Shown: positions 8,245 through 17,055, counted from the stretch's first letter. The stretch is DNA of 64,000 bases from Actinoplanes teichomyceticus ATCC 31121 (GCF_003711105.1 NZ_CP023865.1:1152001-1216000), one strand, 5' to 3'. A program made the numbers and translations. The notes: generated by a model not told the origin, from the letters alone.

Positions 8245-11055
8245 TCAGGAGAAGGACAGGGCGGCGAGGGTGATGCCGGGCCGGTCGAACACCACGAAGA
8301 CGTCATGGACCCCGCCGACCGGGGCGATCCGGGCGTGTGTCGGCAGGACCGCGCGACCGGGGGCGGCCGGGGCCGCAAGCGTCGCCAGGACCGGCCCGGT
8401 GACCGGGTCGCCCAGGCGTACGGTGAGCGCGCCGCCGTCGCCGGAGGAGGCTGCGGTGGCCGAGATCTGTTGCAGGCCGCCGTCGAGATCCACGCCGTCG
8501 AAGACCGCCCAGGCGCCGGGTGTGACGCTGTGCAGGGCCTCGCCCGGGTCGGTATCGATCGCGGTGGGGACGGTGCCGGCGTACGCGTCATTGTCGATCA
8601 ACCGCAGCCCGCGGCGGGCCGCGCGCGGGGGGATCTGCTCGCCGCGCACGCGCAGCGTCGCGGAGAGCTTGAGGGCGAGACCGGAGCCGCCGACCGCGAT
8701 GGTGTGCGCGGCCCGTTCGACCACCCAGCGGGACCGGGTGACGTCCCAGAACGCCAGGTCGGCGGCGTTCAGCGCAAACGAGACACGGGTACGCCCGCCG
8801 GGCGCGAGCCGCACCCGCCGGTAGTCGCGCAACCGGCGCAGCGGCTGCTTGACCCGGGAGTGCTGCTGGCGGGTGTAGAGCTGCACCACCTCGTCGCCGG
8901 GCCGGTCGCCGGTGTTGGTCACCTCGACGCTGACCGTGACGGCGCCGTCGGCGTCCACGGTGTCCGCGCTCAGGCGCAGGTCGGCGTACTCGAAACGGGT
9001 GTAGCTGAGCCCGTGCCCGAACGGGAACAGCGGGGTGCCGCGGTAATACAGGTAGGTCGCGTCGGTCGCGATGATGTCGTAGTCGAGCAGGTCCGGCAGC
9101 TCGCTGTCGTCGGCGTACCAGGTCTGCGTGAGCCGGCCCGCCGGCTCCGCGCCGAACAGCACGTCGGCCAGGGCCGCGCCGTGCTCCTGGCCGCCGTGCG
9201 CGGACCAGAGCACGGCCGGCAGGTGGTCCCGGGCCCAGCCGATCGCGTACGGATAGCTGCTGGTCAGCACGAGCACCGTACGCGGGTTGGCGGCTCGCAC
9301 CGCCCGCAGCAGCTGGTCCTGGGTGCCGGGCAGGTCGAGGTCGCGCCGGTCGATGGTCTCCCGTCCGCAGACCATCGGGTGGTTGCCGAGCGCCAGCACC
9401 ACCAGGTCGGCGTCCGCCGCGACGGAGGCGGCCGCCGTCACCCCGTCGACCAGCACGTCGACGCTGAACACGGTGGCCTCGTCGAGCCGCTCGGCGGCCG
9501 GGCGCACCACCGCGTCCGGGCCGGCCTGCAGGAACCGGGCGGTCTGCAGGTGGCGCAGCGCGACCCCGTCGCCGGCCGGGACGAACGCGAACGTCTCCTT
9601 GACCTCCCAGCCGTTCGGGCCGGGCTGGTCGTTGAGCAGCAGGCCGTCGCTGAGCCCGACGAACCGGCCGTTGGCCACGGCGCGCAGCGAGATGGTCTCC
9701 TGACCCCAGTCCAGGATGTCGAAGAGCGCCTGTTCGGGCGTACCGGAGACGGTGGCGACCCGGAGCGGGCCGCCGTCGGCGACCAGCGTGCCGGCGCCGC
9801 AGCGCAGCAGCACCCGGTCGACGCCCTCGTGGAAGACCACGTCGCCGGCGCGGGCGGTGATGCCGGCCCGCAGGGTCTTCCGGTACGGCGGGGTCCCGCT
9901 GTACCAGTCCTCGAAGACCGCGTCGCCGAGCGGCCCGATCACCGCGATCCGCCCCGGCGCGGACTCGTCCAGCGGCAGCGTGCCGTCGTTGCTGAGCAGC
10001 ACGATCGAGGCGCGCGCGGCCTCCCGGGCCAGCTCCCGGTGCGCCGGGCAGTCGATCACCTCGGGCCCGGTCGCCCGGTACGGGTCCTCCTGCGGGTCGA
10101 ACTCGCCGAGCCGGATGCGCACCGACAGGATGTGCCGCACCGCCGCGTCCACGTCGGACTCGGTGATCAGCCCGCGTTCCAGCGCCGAGGTGAGCCGGGC
10201 GATGGTCGGCGCGGGGTCGTCGCCGTCCTCGGTGACGCAGTCGACGCCGGCTCGCAGCGCGGCCGCGAACCCGGTCACGTGGTCGTCCGCCCAGCGCTGG
10301 TCACCGGCGATGTTGTGGACGGCCATGGCATCGCCGACGACCATCACGTCGTCCTCGGCCCAGCCGCGCAGCACCTCGTTGATCAGTGGGCTGAGGTGGG
10401 TGGGGCGTCCGTTGACCAGGTTGTAGGAGGCCATCACGGCGACCGCGGCGCCGGCCGCGATGGCCGGGCGGAACGCCGGCAGCTCGTACTCGTGCAGCAC
10501 CCGGGGTGGCACGTTGCTGGAGGTCACGCAGCGGTCGGTCTCGTTGTTGTAGGCCAGGAAGTGTTTCAGGGTCGGGGCGGTGCGCAGCCACTTCGGGTGG
10601 TCGCCGCGCAGGCCCGTGGCGTACGCGGTGCTCAGCTGGCCGGTCAGCCACGGGTCCTCGGAGTAGCCCTCCTCGTTGCGGCCCCACCGCGGGTCGCGCA
10701 GCGGGTTCACCACCGGCGCCCAGACGTTGAGGCCGACCCTGGCGTCGGCGTGGTGCATGGCGCGCACCTCGGCGCCGACCGCCGCGCCGACACGGCGCAG
10801 CAGATCCGGGTCCCAGCTGCTGGCGAGGCCGATCGCCTGGGGGAAGGCGGTGGCGGTGCCGAGCCAGGCGACGCCGTGCAGGGCTTCGGTGCCGGTCCGG
10901 AAGGCGGCCATGCCGAGCGCGGGCACGGGCGCCTGGTGCTGGTGCAGCAGAGCGATCTTCTCGGCCGGGGTGAGGCGGCTGAGCAGGTCGGCCACGCGCG
11001 CGGCGAGTTTCTGCTGCGGGTCGCGAAAGACGACGCGAGAGGGGAATTCGGTCAT
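8245..11055 (-). CDS. GH3 beta-glycosidase with inserted beta-trefoil-like and C-terminal CBM-like domains
   Basis: The product is 936 aa without a signal peptide, so it probably acts in the cytosol on imported oligosaccharides. Domain order: GH3 N-terminal barrel (about 1-330), with the nucleophile D242 in VVGDAMAVHN; GH3 C-terminal sandwich (about 370-700); and fibronectin-III-like FN3 domain (from about 720, ending near 790). Inside the sandwich lies an insert (about 450-540, RAVANGRFVGLSDG, ATTARFLQAG-like) resembling a fascin/ricin-like beta-trefoil. The last 130 residues (ending VHDVFVVFDRPGI) look like a CBM6-type module. ATG 11055 has AAGGA upstream. Substrate could be a beta-glucoside or beta-xyloside. 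A 28-bp palindrome lies 27 bp upstream. Confidence 0.88.
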   Translation of the reverse strand: MTEFPSRVVFRDPQQKLAARVADLLSRLTPAEKIALLHQHQAPVPALGMAAFRTGTEALHGVAWLGTATAFPQAIGLASSWDPDLLRRVGAAVGAEVRAMHHADARVGLNVWAPVVNPLRDPRWGRNEEGYSEDPWLTGQLSTAYATGLRGDHPKWLRTAPTLKHFLAYNNETDRCVTSSNVPPRVLHEYELPAFRPAIAAGAAVAVMASYNLVNGRPTHLSPLINEVLRGWAEDDVMVVGDAMAVHNIAGDQRWADDHVTGFAAALRAGVDCVTEDGDDPAPTIARLTSALERGLITESDVDAAVRHILSVRIRLGEFDPQEDPYRATGPEVIDCPAHRELAREAARASIVLLSNDGTLPLDESAPGRIAVIGPLGDAVFEDWYSGTPPYRKTLRAGITARAGDVVFHEGVDRVLLRCGAGTLVADGGPLRVATVSGTPEQALFDILDWGQETISLRAVANGRFVGLSDGLLLNDQPGPNGWEVKETFAFVPAGDGVALRHLQTARFLQAGPDAVVRPAAERLDEATVFSVDVLVDGVTAAASVAADADLVVLALGNHPMVCGRETIDRRDLDLPGTQDQLLRAVRAANPRTVLVLTSSYPYAIGWARDHLPAVLWSAHGGQEHGAALADVLFGAEPAGRLTQTWYADDSELPDLLDYDIIATDATYLYYRGTPLFPFGHGLSYTRFEYADLRLSADTVDADGAVTVSVEVTNTGDRPGDEVVQLYTRQQHSRVKQPLRRLRDYRRVRLAPGGRTRVSFALNAADLAFWDVTRSRWVVERAAHTIAVGGSGLALKLSATLRVRGEQIPPRAARRGLRLIDNDAYAGTVPTAIDTDPGEALHSVTPGAWAVFDGVDLDGGLQQISATAASSGDGGALTVRLGDPVTGPVLATLAAPAAPGRAVLPTHARIAPVGGVHDVFVVFDRPGITLAALSFS

Positions 11056-11081
11056 CACAACGTGTTCCTTCGGGGCCGAGC

Positions 11082-11109
11082 CCGTTTGTCGAAGCGCTTC
11101 GACAAACGG
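11082..11109. promoter_or_regulatory. perfect 28-bp palindromic operator before GH3
   Basis: Each half is CCGTTTGTCGAAGC and the centre is GAAGC|GCTTC. The symmetry is complete with no spacer, and the site lies 27 bp before the GH3 start. LacI-family regulators bind such centred CG palindromes. The binder is unknown; the LacI gene at 57690-58739 is one candidate. Confidence 0.8.
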
Positions 11110-11222
11110 ACGGAAGATGCCACGCGAGTGGTTTCGCGAATGTTTCGGACGGAGTTCCATGAGGCTCGCACCCTGGTCGCAGCTAGGTCAAGGTGCAGCC
11201 GACATGTTTCGCTGTCGATGGA

Positions 11223-12401
11223 CTAGCCGAGCGGCCGCGGGATCCGGCCCGTGTCAACCTGATCAAGGTGGGACACTGCGCCGCCCAGAGCGGCCGCATG
11301 CAGGCCGAGTCCGGAAGCGGTGATCCGGGTGCCGCGAATCGACGTGTGCCGGTTCAGCTCCGCCTCGGCGGCCGGGATCAGCCACTCGGCGAGCGTGGCG
11401 AAATGATCCCCCAACACGATCACCTCGGGGCTGAGCAGGTTCACCAGCAGGGCCATGCCCTGACCGAGGTAGCTGCCGGTGTGCCTGAGGGCGGCCAGCA
11501 CGCCAGGGTCACCGGCCCGGGCGCGCACGGCCACCTGCTCCACGGCCGGGCCGAGGTCGGCCAGAGCCTCCGGATCGAAATCGGGCAGCGCGCGTCGGAC
11601 CAGCGGTTCGATACCGGCGTTGTCCTGCAGGCTCGGGGTTCCGGCCGGGCCGAGCGTGAAGCGCCCGAGCTGGCCGGTGTAGCCCCGGCCGCCGCGCAGC
11701 GGCCGGCCGTCCACGATCAGGCCGGCCTCCAGGCCGGCGGCGCCGGACACGTACGCCAGGGTGGCCTCCGGGTGGCCGCCGTGCCGGTGCTCGGCGACCG
11801 CGGCCAGCGCGGCGTGGTTGGCCACCGAGACCGCCAGGTCGCCGCTCCGCAGCGAGCCGGCGACCTGCGCGCGCAGGTCGAGGCCGGACCAGCCGAGCGC
11901 GGGGGAGAGCCGGACCGTGCCGTTCTCCTCGACCAGGCCGGGCACCGCCACGGTCAGGCCGAGGACGTGCCGGCCCTGCTGCCGGACCCGGCCGGCGGCG
12001 CGCTGGGCCAGCGCGGTGATCGCGCTGGCGTTGCGCGCGGCCCGGTCGACGGCGCGGTGCCAGAGCAGCAGCTGGTCGCCGGAGTAGTCGACGGCCAGCG
12101 CGGTGAGGCGGTCCGGACCGACCTGGATGCCGATCGACGCGTACGCCGAGCCGTCCAGCGCGAGCACGGTGGCCGGCCGCCCGATCCGGTTGCCGCTCAG
12201 CCCGGTCTCGCGCAGCAGCCGGTGCCCGATCAGGTCGCCGGTGAGGCTGGAGACGGTGGCCTTGGTCAGTCCGGTGGACGCGGCGATCGCGGCCCGCGAG
12301 CTCGGGCCGTGCGTGCGCAGGTGCCGCAGCACCACCGCCAGGTTGGTGGTGCGCACGTCGGCGAAGTCGGCCGGCTGGGGTTCGGCCCGTGTGGTGGTCA
12401 C
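11223..12401 (-). CDS. ROK-family transcriptional regulator lacking the zinc motif
   Basis: The protein is 392 aa from GTG 12401 (GGAG 6 nt upstream; an ATG at 12440 is an alternative). The N-terminal winged HTH is clear (LRHLRTHGPSSRAAIAASTGLTKATVSSL), followed by the ROK actin-like fold (ALAVDYSGDQLLLWHR, LGLTVAVPGLV). The ROK signature is altered. Where repressors usually read E-V/I-G-I-G-A-G and G-E-I-G-H, this one reads GAAGLEAGL and GYTGQLGRF, and the C-x-C-G-x-x-G-C zinc motif is absent (FTLGPAGTPSLQDN instead). It may sense a different ligand or none. It is transcribed divergently from the ABC importer, with a XylR-type dyad between them, so it probably controls both. Confidence 0.87.
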   Translation of the reverse strand: MTTTRAEPQPADFADVRTTNLAVVLRHLRTHGPSSRAAIAASTGLTKATVSSLTGDLIGHRLLRETGLSGNRIGRPATVLALDGSAYASIGIQVGPDRLTALAVDYSGDQLLLWHRAVDRAARNASAITALAQRAAGRVRQQGRHVLGLTVAVPGLVEENGTVRLSPALGWSGLDLRAQVAGSLRSGDLAVSVANHAALAAVAEHRHGGHPEATLAYVSGAAGLEAGLIVDGRPLRGGRGYTGQLGRFTLGPAGTPSLQDNAGIEPLVRRALPDFDPEALADLGPAVEQVAVRARAGDPGVLAALRHTGSYLGQGMALLVNLLSPEVIVLGDHFATLAEWLIPAAEAELNRHTSIRGTRITASGLGLHAAALGGAVSHLDQVDTGRIPRPLG

Positions 12402-12521
12402 GTCAAGCTCCGCTCTCGGCCGGCCGGTTCCGTGGTTCATCCTGCCGCATCACTGTCTGGGCGCGCTCCCAACTCCGTCTTGTCGGGGTGCGTCACGTCA
12501 GTTAGCTTGTCTTCGATGCAC

Positions 12522-12546
12522 TTAGTTTAGAGCCTAGACAAACTAA
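12522..12546. promoter_or_regulatory. ROK/XylR-type operator (TTAGTTT-N11-AAACTAA)
   Basis: Perfect 7-bp inverted arms are separated by 11 bp, followed by AGTCA. The half-sites and spacing equal those of the Bacillus subtilis XylR operator as I recall it. It stands in the divergent promoter region of the ROK gene (12401, minus) and the ABC importer (12572, plus). It is AT-rich in a GC-rich background. Confidence 0.75.
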
Positions 12547-12571
12547 AGTCATATAGGAAGGCGGGTGCGCC

Positions 12572-14215
12572 GTGGGCGCGTCTACTAGCAGGCGTAGTTT
12601 CCTGGGGTTGGCCGGCCTGGGCGCGGCTTCCCTGGCTCTCGGTTGCAGCAAGAAGCCCGGCTCCACCGGTTCGGCCACCAACGCCGAGCAGGCCGCCGGG
12701 GTCGTGCCGACGTTCAAGGACTCCACCCTTCTCCCGCCGGACATCAAGGGCGTGCGCCCGATGGCCGACGGCTACGTGAAATATCCGACGAGCCTGGTCG
12801 ACGCGGTCACCGAGAAGGCGATCACCAGCGGCAAGCCGGTCACCGCCGTGACGCCGTGGTGGGGCCCGGCGCCGCCGGCCGACAACAGGTACGTCCAGGC
12901 GGTCGGCGCGGACATGGGCGGCACGATCACCTTCAGCGTCCAGGACGGCAACACCTACGGCGACAAGCTCAACACCATGCTCGGCGCGCGCGACGTCCCC
13001 GAGCTCACCTGCATCCCGGGTTGGGAGATCCAGAAGCTGGCGCGCTTCTCGGACGGCGTGCACGTGCTCTTCGAGGACCTGACGCCGTATCTGGCCGGGG
13101 ACAAGGCGAGCGCGTACCCGCTGCTGGCCGGGCTGGACACGGCGGCCTGGAAGGATTCGGTCTGGGGCGGCAGGCTGATGGGCGTCCCGTTCCCCACCGA
13201 CACGCCGTACCCGACCGCGCTCTACATCCGCCAGGACGTCGCCGAGCAGCGCGGGGTCGCCGCCCCCACGTCGCTGGACACGCTCTACGAGTTCGGCAGG
13301 ACGATGACGAACCCGGACCGGGGCGAGTGGGCCTTCGGCGACATCTTCCTCGAGGTGCTGCAGATCTGCGGCGCGCCCGGATCGCAGAACGGCTGGACCA
13401 GGGGCGCCGACGGCAAGGTCGTGCACCGCTACGAGACCGACCAGTACAAGCGCGCCCTGGAGTGGATGGCCCGCGTCTACCGGGAGAAGCTGATCCACCC
13501 GGACCTGGCCAGCAGCAAGGGCGGCGACGTCACCACGCTGTTCAAGGGCGGCAAGATCTTCTCGTACGGGACCGGGCTGGGCAGCTGGAAGGAGACCCAG
13601 CGCGAGATGACCCGGCAGGGCAAGGGCTTCAACATGCAGGCCGTCAAGGTCTTCGGCGCGGACCCGGACACGCCCCCGGTGCGCTGGGCCGGTACCCCGT
13701 CGATCATGTGGACCTTCGTCAGGAAGGGGCTCGGCAAGGACCGGACCGAGGAGCTGCTGCGGGTGCTCAACCACACCGCCGCGCCGTTCGGCAGCAAGGA
13801 GTACGAGCTGCAGAACTACGGCGTCGAGGGCACCCATTTCACCCGCGACGCCAACGGCGCCCCGAAGACCAACGACGTCTTCACCAAGGAGTTCGCCAAC
13901 CAGTTCATCTTCCTCGGCGGCCGGCCCGCCGTGGTGGTCAGCGACCCGGACCTGCCGCACTACGCCCAGGACGTGGTGGGCTGGGGCAACGACGCCACCA
14001 AGTACCTGGAGAAGGATCCGTGGGCGGGCATCAAGGTGGAGGTGCCCTCCGAACAGGCGGCCATCCAGCAGCCCACCGACGACAAGGTCACCGACATCCT
14101 GCGCGGCCGGCGCCCGCTGACCGACTTCGACAAGGTGGTCAAGGAGTGGCGGGCGGCCGGCGGCGACAAGGCCCGGGACTTCTACGCCAAGGTCCTGGCA
14201 GACAACGGCCGATGA
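12572..14215 (+). CDS. ABC sugar transporter, Tat-exported solute-binding lipoprotein
   Basis: The product is 547 aa. The N-terminus carries a twin-arginine signal (STSRRSFLGLAGLG) ending in a lipobox (SLALGCSKK), so it should be folded before export and anchored as a lipoprotein by Cys near residue 28. Its length and motifs (YPTALYIRQDVAEQRGV, WMARVYREKLIHPDLAS) match the LplA-type family 1 solute-binding proteins of the CUT1 class, which bind oligosaccharides. The GTG start has an AGGAAGG upstream. Its stop overlaps the next start (ATGA). It is the first gene of a three-gene importer operon that follows the ROK operator. Confidence 0.9.
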   Translation: MGASTSRRSFLGLAGLGAASLALGCSKKPGSTGSATNAEQAAGVVPTFKDSTLLPPDIKGVRPMADGYVKYPTSLVDAVTEKAITSGKPVTAVTPWWGPAPPADNRYVQAVGADMGGTITFSVQDGNTYGDKLNTMLGARDVPELTCIPGWEIQKLARFSDGVHVLFEDLTPYLAGDKASAYPLLAGLDTAAWKDSVWGGRLMGVPFPTDTPYPTALYIRQDVAEQRGVAAPTSLDTLYEFGRTMTNPDRGEWAFGDIFLEVLQICGAPGSQNGWTRGADGKVVHRYETDQYKRALEWMARVYREKLIHPDLASSKGGDVTTLFKGGKIFSYGTGLGSWKETQREMTRQGKGFNMQAVKVFGADPDTPPVRWAGTPSIMWTFVRKGLGKDRTEELLRVLNHTAAPFGSKEYELQNYGVEGTHFTRDANGAPKTNDVFTKEFANQFIFLGGRPAVVVSDPDLPHYAQDVVGWGNDATKYLEKDPWAGIKVEVPSEQAAIQQPTDDKVTDILRGRRPLTDFDKVVKEWRAAGGDKARDFYAKVLADNGR

Positions 14216-15207
14216 GCAGCTCACCGATCGTGGAGGGGGCCGTCGAGCCGGCGGCCCCCGCCGTGCACGCCGTCCGGAAGATGTCGTTCGGGGCCCGGCT
14301 GCGCCGGGACTGGCCGCTGATCCTGATGTGCGTGCCCGCGATGCTGCTGCTGGCGGTGTTCCACTACCTGCCGGCGCTGGGCAACGTCATCGCGTTCCAG
14401 GACTACAACCCGTTCGCCGGGGACAGCCCGCTGCAGGCGTTCCTGTCCAGCGAGTGGATCGGGTTCGGCAACTTCCAGTACCTGTTCGAGACCCCGGCGT
14501 TCTGGGAGTCGGTCCGCAACACCCTCGGCATCACCGCGTTCCAGCTGGTCTTCTACTTCCCGATCCCGATCATGCTGGCGATGCTGCTCAACAGCATCCT
14601 GTCGCCGCGCATCCGGTCGTTCGTGCAGAGCGTCGTCTACCTGCCGCACTTCTTCAGCTGGGTACTGGTGGTCTCGCTGTTCCAGATGATGCTCGGCGGC
14701 GCCGGATTGGTCGCCCAGACGGCCCGTGACGCCGGCTTCACGGCGCCGGACTTCATGACCGACCCGGACACCTTCTACTTCCTGATCACCTCGCAGGCGC
14801 TGTGGAAGGACGCCGGCTGGGGCATGATCGTCTTCTTGGCCGCGCTGGCCGCGATCGACCCGAGCCTCTACGAGGCGGCCGCCGCCGACGGCGCCGGGCG
14901 CTGGCGGCGCCTGTGGCACATCACCCTGCCCGGACTGCGCCCGGTCATCGTGCTGCTGCTGATCCTGCGCCTGGGCGACGCGCTCAACGTCGGCTTCGAG
15001 CAGTTCTACCTGCAACGCGAGGCGGTCGGCCGGGATGCCGCCGAGGTGCTCGACACGTACGTCTACTACCAGGGCATCGGGGTCCAGCAGTGGGGCGTCG
15101 GCGCCGCCGCGGGGCTGTTCAAGGCCCTGGTCGGGCTGCTGCTCATCCTGGGCGCCAACAAGGTCGCCCACCGCCTCGGCGAGCAAGGGATCTACTCGAA
15201 GTCATGA
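14212..15207 (+). CDS. ABC sugar transporter permease (LplB type)
   Basis: The protein is 331 aa with six predicted membrane helices after a basic cytosolic leader (RLRRDWPLILMCVPAML). The EAA loop that contacts the ATPase is YEAAAADGAGRWRRLWHITLPGLRPV. NVIAFQDYNPF is typical of the LplB/YteP group. The start ATG overlaps the upstream stop by 4 nt, and its own stop overlaps the next start, so the three genes are translationally coupled. It would form the channel with the next permease. Confidence 0.93.
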   Translation: MSSSPIVEGAVEPAAPAVHAVRKMSFGARLRRDWPLILMCVPAMLLLAVFHYLPALGNVIAFQDYNPFAGDSPLQAFLSSEWIGFGNFQYLFETPAFWESVRNTLGITAFQLVFYFPIPIMLAMLLNSILSPRIRSFVQSVVYLPHFFSWVLVVSLFQMMLGGAGLVAQTARDAGFTAPDFMTDPDTFYFLITSQALWKDAGWGMIVFLAALAAIDPSLYEAAAADGAGRWRRLWHITLPGLRPVIVLLLILRLGDALNVGFEQFYLQREAVGRDAAEVLDTYVYYQGIGVQQWGVGAAAGLFKALVGLLLILGANKVAHRLGEQGIYSKS

Positions 15208-16148
15208 CCACCGCCGCTGAAAGCCTCAAGCCCCGGCGCGGGGAACTGCGCCCGGCCTGGGAGGAGAAGCCGTCCGTGCTCGGCCGGCTCGGCAAGGGCA
15301 CGATCCTCACCCTGGTCGTGCTGGCCGTGCTGGTGCCGCTCTGGGTCGTGGTGGTCACCAGCCTCTCCTCGACCGAGACCATCAACCGGGCCGGCGGCTA
15401 CGTCTTCCTGCCGCGTGAGTTCAACGCCTCCGCGTACGTGGTGATCTTCTCGGGTGGGCAGGTCACCGACGCCGTGCTGGTGAGCACGCTGGTCACGGTG
15501 ATCGGCACGGCGCTGAGCCTGTCCGTCACCGTGCTGGCCGCCTACGGGCTGTCCCGCACCGGCAGCCTCGGTCACCGACCGATCCTCTTCTACTTCCTGC
15601 TCACCTTCCTGATCTACCCCGGCATGATCCCGAGCTACCTGGTGGTCACCGGGCTGGGCCTGAAGGACAATCTGCTGGCGCTGGTGCTGCCCGCGGCGGT
15701 GAGCGCGTTCAACCTGGTGGTGCTGCGGGCGTTCTTCATGAGCATCCCGGCCGAGCTGCTGGACAGCGCCCGCATCGACGGCGCCGGCGAGTGGCGGATC
15801 CTGCTGCGGATCGTGCTGCCGCTCTCCCGGGCGGTCACCGCGGTCGTCGGCCTGTTCTACGCGGTCGGCTACTGGAACACGTTCTTCAACGCGGTCCTCT
15901 ACATCGACCGCAACGACCTGCAGCCGGTGCAGCGCGTGCTCCAGCAGTTCATCCTGGCCGGGCAGGTCCCGACGAACGCCGGCGCGGGCGCGGTGGTGCA
16001 CCTGCCGGGGATCGGGTACACCGCCCCGCCGAACCTGGCCATCAAGATGGCGGTCGTGGTGGTCACCGTGGTCCCCGCGCTGATCGTCTACCCGTTCGTC
16101 CAGCGGCACTTCACCAAGGGCGTGATCGTCGGCGCGGTGAAGGGCTGA
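15204..16148 (+). CDS. ABC sugar transporter permease (YtcP type)
   Basis: The protein is 314 aa with six membrane helices and the EAA loop LLDSARIDGAGEWRILLRIVLPLSRAV. It matches the second permease of LplABC/YtcP-type importers. No ATP-binding subunit is encoded here or nearby. In actinomycetes, such CUT1 importers commonly share one MsiK-type ATPase encoded elsewhere, which is the likely case here. A strong hairpin ends the operon. Confidence 0.93.
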   Translation: MTTAAESLKPRRGELRPAWEEKPSVLGRLGKGTILTLVVLAVLVPLWVVVVTSLSSTETINRAGGYVFLPREFNASAYVVIFSGGQVTDAVLVSTLVTVIGTALSLSVTVLAAYGLSRTGSLGHRPILFYFLLTFLIYPGMIPSYLVVTGLGLKDNLLALVLPAAVSAFNLVVLRAFFMSIPAELLDSARIDGAGEWRILLRIVLPLSRAVTAVVGLFYAVGYWNTFFNAVLYIDRNDLQPVQRVLQQFILAGQVPTNAGAGAVVHLPGIGYTAPPNLAIKMAVVVVTVVPALIVYPFVQRHFTKGVIVGAVKG

Positions 16149-16156
16149 CGCGGCCG

Positions 16157-16194
16157 GATGGCCCGGGCGTGGCGGCTGCCACGCCCGGGCCATC
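16157..16194. terminator. strong bidirectional terminator hairpin
   Basis: A perfect 17-bp stem (GATGGCCCGGGCGTGGC) with a GGCT loop lies 8 nt after the importer operon stop, in the convergent gap to the next gene. There is no U tract. Confidence 0.85.
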
Positions 16195-16272
16195 GCCCGG
16201 GTTCCAGCGACACTCCGGTCCGGGCCGGCAGCGCGTCAGGTCACCGGCCGTCCGGGCCGGCGCCGCGCCGGG

Positions 16273-17055
16273 TCACCAGCCGCCCGGCACGTACGCCCAG
16301 CCCAGGTAGTCCGACCGGTCCCGGAACGTGCTGGTCTGGTAGACGGTCGGTCCGGTGCTGATGGCGCTGTTGCCGCCGATGGAGAGCATGACGTGCCCGG
16401 CGGACGTGGTGGACGTGAAGAACACCGCCGACCCGGCCGGCGGCACCGAGCCGGTGTGGATGCGACCGTTGGCCTTCTGCCAGTCGTAGTGCGCGCGCGC
16501 CGTGGCGAACCGGCCGCTGGTGCCGAACGCCCGCTCGACGAACAGCTCGCACTCGTTGTTCCAGTCGGTGTGCCCGAGCCGCGCCTTGGCGAAGGCGATC
16601 GCCTCGGACGCGCGCGGGTCGGCCGGGTACGTGCCGCTGGTGGAGCCGCCGATCTGGTGCGAGGCGTTGTTGTTCTTCAGCGTGGCGTTGAGGTTGCCCT
16701 TCGCCCCGGAGGCGAACGACTGGGTGGCCCCGGCGTAGTTGCTGTTGTAGTAGACCACCACGGTCTTGCCGGTGCGGTTCCACACCGACGCGGCGTTGTT
16801 CTTCACGCACAGGCCCTTGCCGTTGCCCGCGCCCTTGAACTCGTAGCAGGACGGCTGGGTGGTGCCGTAGTCGTCGATCGACTCGGTGAAGTCCGAGATG
16901 GAGCCCTCGTTGTCGCTGTTGTAGTAGTAGCAGAACTCGCCGCTGTCGCAGACCCCGTCGCGGGACGCCGCCGAGGCCGGCGAGGCGCCGCTCAGGACGG
17001 AGGTGATCGCGGCCAGCGCGACGCCGGCGACGGCAAGACTCTTACGGATGTTCAT
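16273..17055 (-). CDS. secreted I36-inhibitor-like / CHAP-like hydrolase fusion
   Basis: The 260-aa product has a Sec signal peptide (MNIRKSLAVAGVALAAITSV, cleavage near ASA-AS). Residues about 33-125 carry a Cys-rich peptidase-inhibitor I36-like domain (DGVCDSGEFCYYYNSDNEGSI, later KGLCVKNNAASVWN). Residues about 150-255 look like a CHAP or NlpC/P60-type cysteine hydrolase: ASEAIAFAKARLGHTDWNN, then the Cys in NNECELFVERAF, then the His in SAGHVMLSIGG. Such enzymes cut peptidoglycan stem peptides or cross-bridges. The coupling of an inhibitor-like module to a hydrolase suggests self-restraint or envelope targeting (inference). The ATG has GAGAGGAC upstream. A secreted M15-like gene lies just upstream on the same strand. 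Confidence 0.75.
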   Translation of the reverse strand: MNIRKSLAVAGVALAAITSVLSGASPASAASRDGVCDSGEFCYYYNSDNEGSISDFTESIDDYGTTQPSCYEFKGAGNGKGLCVKNNAASVWNRTGKTVVVYYNSNYAGATQSFASGAKGNLNATLKNNNASHQIGGSTSGTYPADPRASEAIAFAKARLGHTDWNNECELFVERAFGTSGRFATARAHYDWQKANGRIHTGSVPPAGSAVFFTSTTSAGHVMLSIGGNSAISTGPTVYQTSTFRDRSDYLGWAYVPGGW

